Program-made: the position numbers and the translations under genes
In this document: in pieces, positions 7,753-8,633 of the stretch
Position numbering within the stretch: the first letter of the stretch is position 1
Layout of the letters: the number at the start of each line of letters is the position of its first letter
Source of the DNA: a bacterium
Lineage (GTDB): Bacteria; Babelota; Babeliae; Babelales; Babelaceae
Direction of reading: 5' to 3'
Assembly (NCBI GenBank): GCA_021847535.1
Contig: JAJZMR010000015.1
Coordinates: 858 to 9,490 of the forward strand
DNA: 8,633 nucleotides
Notes under the pieces: generated by a model
Database searches by the model: none
What the model was told of the DNA's origin: nothing
The model's input: the letters and a program-made list of their open reading frames with translations, nothing else

Positions 7753-8196
7753 TTATATACAATATCTCACTATTGTGTTCGTTTTATAAAATATCTTGAC
7801 GAATAATTTTATGTACGATATTCGTTTGATATGACACGCTTTAATTGGAAAACTATCGACATATGATATGCCAGTACACTTCGCCATTTTGCGCGTCACA
7901 AGAAATACTAAGAGAGGCAGCATCGCCATTTTGCGAAGCTCGATAAATCTATTATATGATACAAGCTTAAAATCATGAGCCATATGCGGGAGAACTTGTC
8001 TTTCATAATAATCTTTAAACGTTACAAACCCTGATTCATGGTAGTAAATTGATATCGTCATTACTTCTGCAAGCGTCATTCGCATTTCTCGGTTACGCAC
8101 ATTATCGCTACTGCTTAGCGCCCGCTTGCCAAAATATTTTTCAAAATCTTTGCAAAAATCATCAATTTCACAGAAAATATAAGTTAGGTCTGTCAT
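7753..8196 (-). pseudogene. IS982-family transposase, N-terminal half
   Basis: 147-codon frame from ATG 8196 with a strong GAGGAGG ribosome site. It follows the IS982 N-terminal pattern: IFCEIDDFCKDFEKYF (7-22), MTLAEVMTISIYYHESGFVTFKDYY (40-64), LVSYNRFIELRKM (78-90), LPLLVFLVTRKM (93-104) and KCTGISYVDSFPIKACHIKRI (106-126), including the probable first catalytic Asp114 in YVDS. Intact proteins run to about 290 residues and contain further catalytic acids. Here similarity ends near residue 130 and the tail to 147 is read-through, so the protein cannot transpose. Confidence 0.85.
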
Positions 8197-8247
8197 TTTT
8201 AAGCCTCCTCTTTAGAATCAAGGACATCTTAGCGACAGACCTGACTT
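8181..8247 (-). promoter_or_regulatory. Inverted repeat over the transposase start (read-through attenuator?)
   Basis: AAGTTAGGTCTGTC (8181-8194) and GACAGACCTGACTT (8234-8247) pair at 13 of 14 positions around a 39-nt loop. In minus-strand RNA the downstream arm begins at the G of the start codon and covers the first codons, and the ribosome site lies in the loop. The upstream arm lies wholly upstream of the predicted transcription start, so only read-through RNA could fold it. Confidence 0.5.
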
Positions 8248-8254
8248 TTGTTAA
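8226..8254 (-). promoter_or_regulatory. Candidate promoter of the minus-strand IS982 transposase
   Basis: On the minus strand TTAACA (8254-8249) and TAAGAT (8231-8226) are separated by exactly 17 bp, each matching consensus at 4 to 5 positions. Transcription would start near 8219, about 23 nt before the ATG. The 17-bp spacer contains one arm of the inverted repeat described at 8181-8247. Confidence 0.45.
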
Positions 8255-8267
8255 CTTTTTCTTAGAT

Positions 8268-8327
8268 CGAATTCACGTTATTTTAAGATATATTCTAGAC
8301 GTTCTTAAAGAACGCCAGTTCGGAAAT
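8268..8327. repeat. Head-to-head left ends of two IS982 relics
   Basis: CGAATTCACGTT (8268-8279) faces AACGCCAGTTCG (8311-8322); as inverse complements they agree at 9 of 12 positions, with TTAAA tracts next to each. They are read as the left ends of the minus-strand and plus-strand IS982 remnants, separated by roughly 20 to 30 bp. Confidence 0.55.
8305..8327 (+). repeat. 23-bp repeat of 5601-5623 (IS982 end)
   Basis: Positions 8305-8327 and 5601-5623 agree at 21 of 23 bases with core AACGCCA-(G/A)-TTCGGAAAT. Next to an IS982 start at one site and an IS982 C-terminus at the other, they are best read as the two inverse terminal ends of one element type. Confidence 0.75.
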
Positions 8328-8356
8328 TTGAAATATAAAAATAAGTGATTTAACAT
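8328..8356 (+). promoter_or_regulatory. Candidate promoter of the plus-strand IS982 relic
   Basis: TTGAAA (8328-8333) and TAACAT (8351-8356) are 17 bp apart, just inside the element's left end. Transcription would begin near 8363, about 29 nt before the ATG at 8392. Confidence 0.35.
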
Positions 8357-8397
8357 CGCACTAAACCCAATAATAAAAAAAGAGAAGCGCGATGTTA
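8351..8397 (+). promoter_or_regulatory. Inverted repeat over the second IS982 start codon
   Basis: TAACATCGC (8351-8359) and GCGATGTTA (8389-8397) are perfect 9-bp inverse complements around a 29-nt loop. The downstream arm contains the ATG (8392-8394), and the weak AGAGAAG ribosome site lies in the loop. The upstream arm coincides with the -10 box of the candidate promoter, so transcripts from that promoter would lack it. Confidence 0.5.
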
Positions 8398-8496
8398 GTA
8401 ACTATTTTTTACCAAACTGATGAATTTTGCAAGTTTTTAGAAAAAGAAACGGAATTAACCTTGATTGGTGAACGCAAAAATGTCGGCAGAAAGTGA
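8392..8496 (+). pseudogene. IS982 transposase, first 34 codons
   Basis: ATG 8392 opens MLVTIFYQTDEFCKFLEKET, a typical IS982 N-terminus, and the frame stops at TGA 8494-8496 after GERKNVGRK. Continuation in another frame would give S-D-L-A, as expected after RK, so either a 1-nt frameshift or the breakpoint itself lies here. Nothing more of the transposase follows. Confidence 0.7.
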
Positions 8497-8514
8497 TCTT
8501 GCAACCTTTTTGTA

Positions 8515-8527
8515 GGTTCTGTGAACC
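8515..8527. repeat. Short palindrome GGTTC-TGT-GAACC next to the IS5 relic
   Basis: A 5-bp perfect inverted repeat just downstream of the IS5-type transposase stop. It may belong to the element's terminal repeat, but the other end is outside the window. Confidence 0.3.
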
Positions 8528-8532
8528 AAATT

Positions 8533-8633
8533 TTATCTGAGCCAAATGAGCATCCCTGCAAATTGTAAAAATGCTAAATAAGATCTAGCCGATTTATCAA
8601 ATCTGGAAAAAACTCTGCGGAAATGTTTCACTT
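8533..8633 (-). pseudogene. IS5-family transposase, C-terminal end (continues past the right edge)
   Basis: 33 codons from the window edge to TAA at 8533-8535. The sequence KHFRRVFSRFDKSARSYLAF followed by LQFAGMLIWLR and a stop is the characteristic C-terminus of IS5-family DDE transposases (IS427-like group), where the motif FRR..tRyDK.AR.fLaf..la....WlR recurs. Whether the rest of the element, beyond 8633, is intact cannot be seen, so calling it a pseudogene is provisional. It abuts the plus-strand IS982 relic. Confidence 0.7.

Larger units (their letters stand above)
7726..8286 (-). mobile_element. IS982-family remnant, left half
   Basis: Includes the element's left end (AACGTGAATTCG on the minus strand, 8279 down to 8268), the leader with a candidate promoter, and the 5' half of the transposase gene. 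The right half is missing: similarity to IS982 fades at about 7800, and nothing recognisable fills 7726-7800. Its left end resembles, but is not identical to, those at 5607 and 8311, so it is a different IS982-type element from the other two relics. The exact left limit of the remnant is not visible. Confidence 0.65.
8305..8500 (+). mobile_element. IS982-family remnant, left end only
   Basis: Left end (8305-8327), about 65 bp of leader, and the first 34 codons of the transposase. It stops at about 8494-8515, where the 3' flank of an IS5-type relic on the other strand begins. It is the same element type as the 5601-5832 relic, judged by the shared end and the 31-bp coding match. Confidence 0.65.

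Noticed and set aside
8049..8348. Plus-strand frame of 99 codons
   Set aside because: Antisense to the IS982 transposase N-terminus and its leader, which carry clear family motifs.

Overview
The window is about 8.6 kb of AT-rich bacterial chromosome. About 5.2 kb of housekeeping genes are followed by about 3.4 kb of insertion-sequence debris that encloses a small unrecognised secreted/membrane cassette. The genes are Gram-negative in style: an F1 ATP synthase beta subunit, an ATP-dependent Lon of E. coli length, and a signal-peptide protein. Degraded IS982, IS3 and IS5 elements packed together, plus an AAA/DUF4143 ATPase, are typical of host-associated or intracellular lineages such as Candidatus Dependentiae or amoeba symbionts. 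That lineage is a guess; no rRNA or tRNA is present to settle it.

Left part (1-5362). atpD runs leftward off the edge and has its own candidate promoter. It is divergent from an AAA_14/DUF4143 ATPase, so it is not preceded by atpG as in the usual ATP synthase operon. The ATPase converges on a complete lon (788 aa), with 16 bp between their stop codons. Upstream of lon, and divergent from it, is a short ORF that resembles the N-terminal two thirds of a ribosome hibernation factor (HPF/RaiA). It ends exactly inside an IS982 end, so it is read as a gene broken by insertion.

IS graveyard (5601-6775 and about 7753-8633). I see three IS982-type remnants. One (5601-5832, minus) joins a few N-terminal codons to the C-terminus of the transposase. 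One (7753-8286, minus) has the N-terminal half. One (8305 to about 8500, plus) has only the left end and 34 codons. The first and third are relics of the same element: they share a 23-bp end with 2 mismatches and a perfect 31-bp coding match. The second and third lie head to head. Both keep a 5' leader in which an inverted repeat covers the transposase start codon, with the upstream arm inside a candidate promoter. An IS3 orfB (6062-6775) has lost its 5' part and, by an in-frame deletion, the block with the third catalytic acidic residue. An IS5-family 3' end (8533-8633) enters from the right edge.

Cassette (6760-7725). The right end of the IS3 relic supplies a TTGACA -35 box pointing out of the element. 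Three genes follow: a 188-aa exported protein with a Gly/Ala-rich hydrophobic C-terminal half, a 34-aa membrane peptide, and a 43-aa Trp-rich membrane peptide whose start overlaps the stop of the 34-aa gene. A perfect 16-bp-stem hairpin closes the unit. This is the best candidate in the window for an undescribed system. Pore-forming, bacteriocin-like or host-directed roles are possible, but none is demonstrated.
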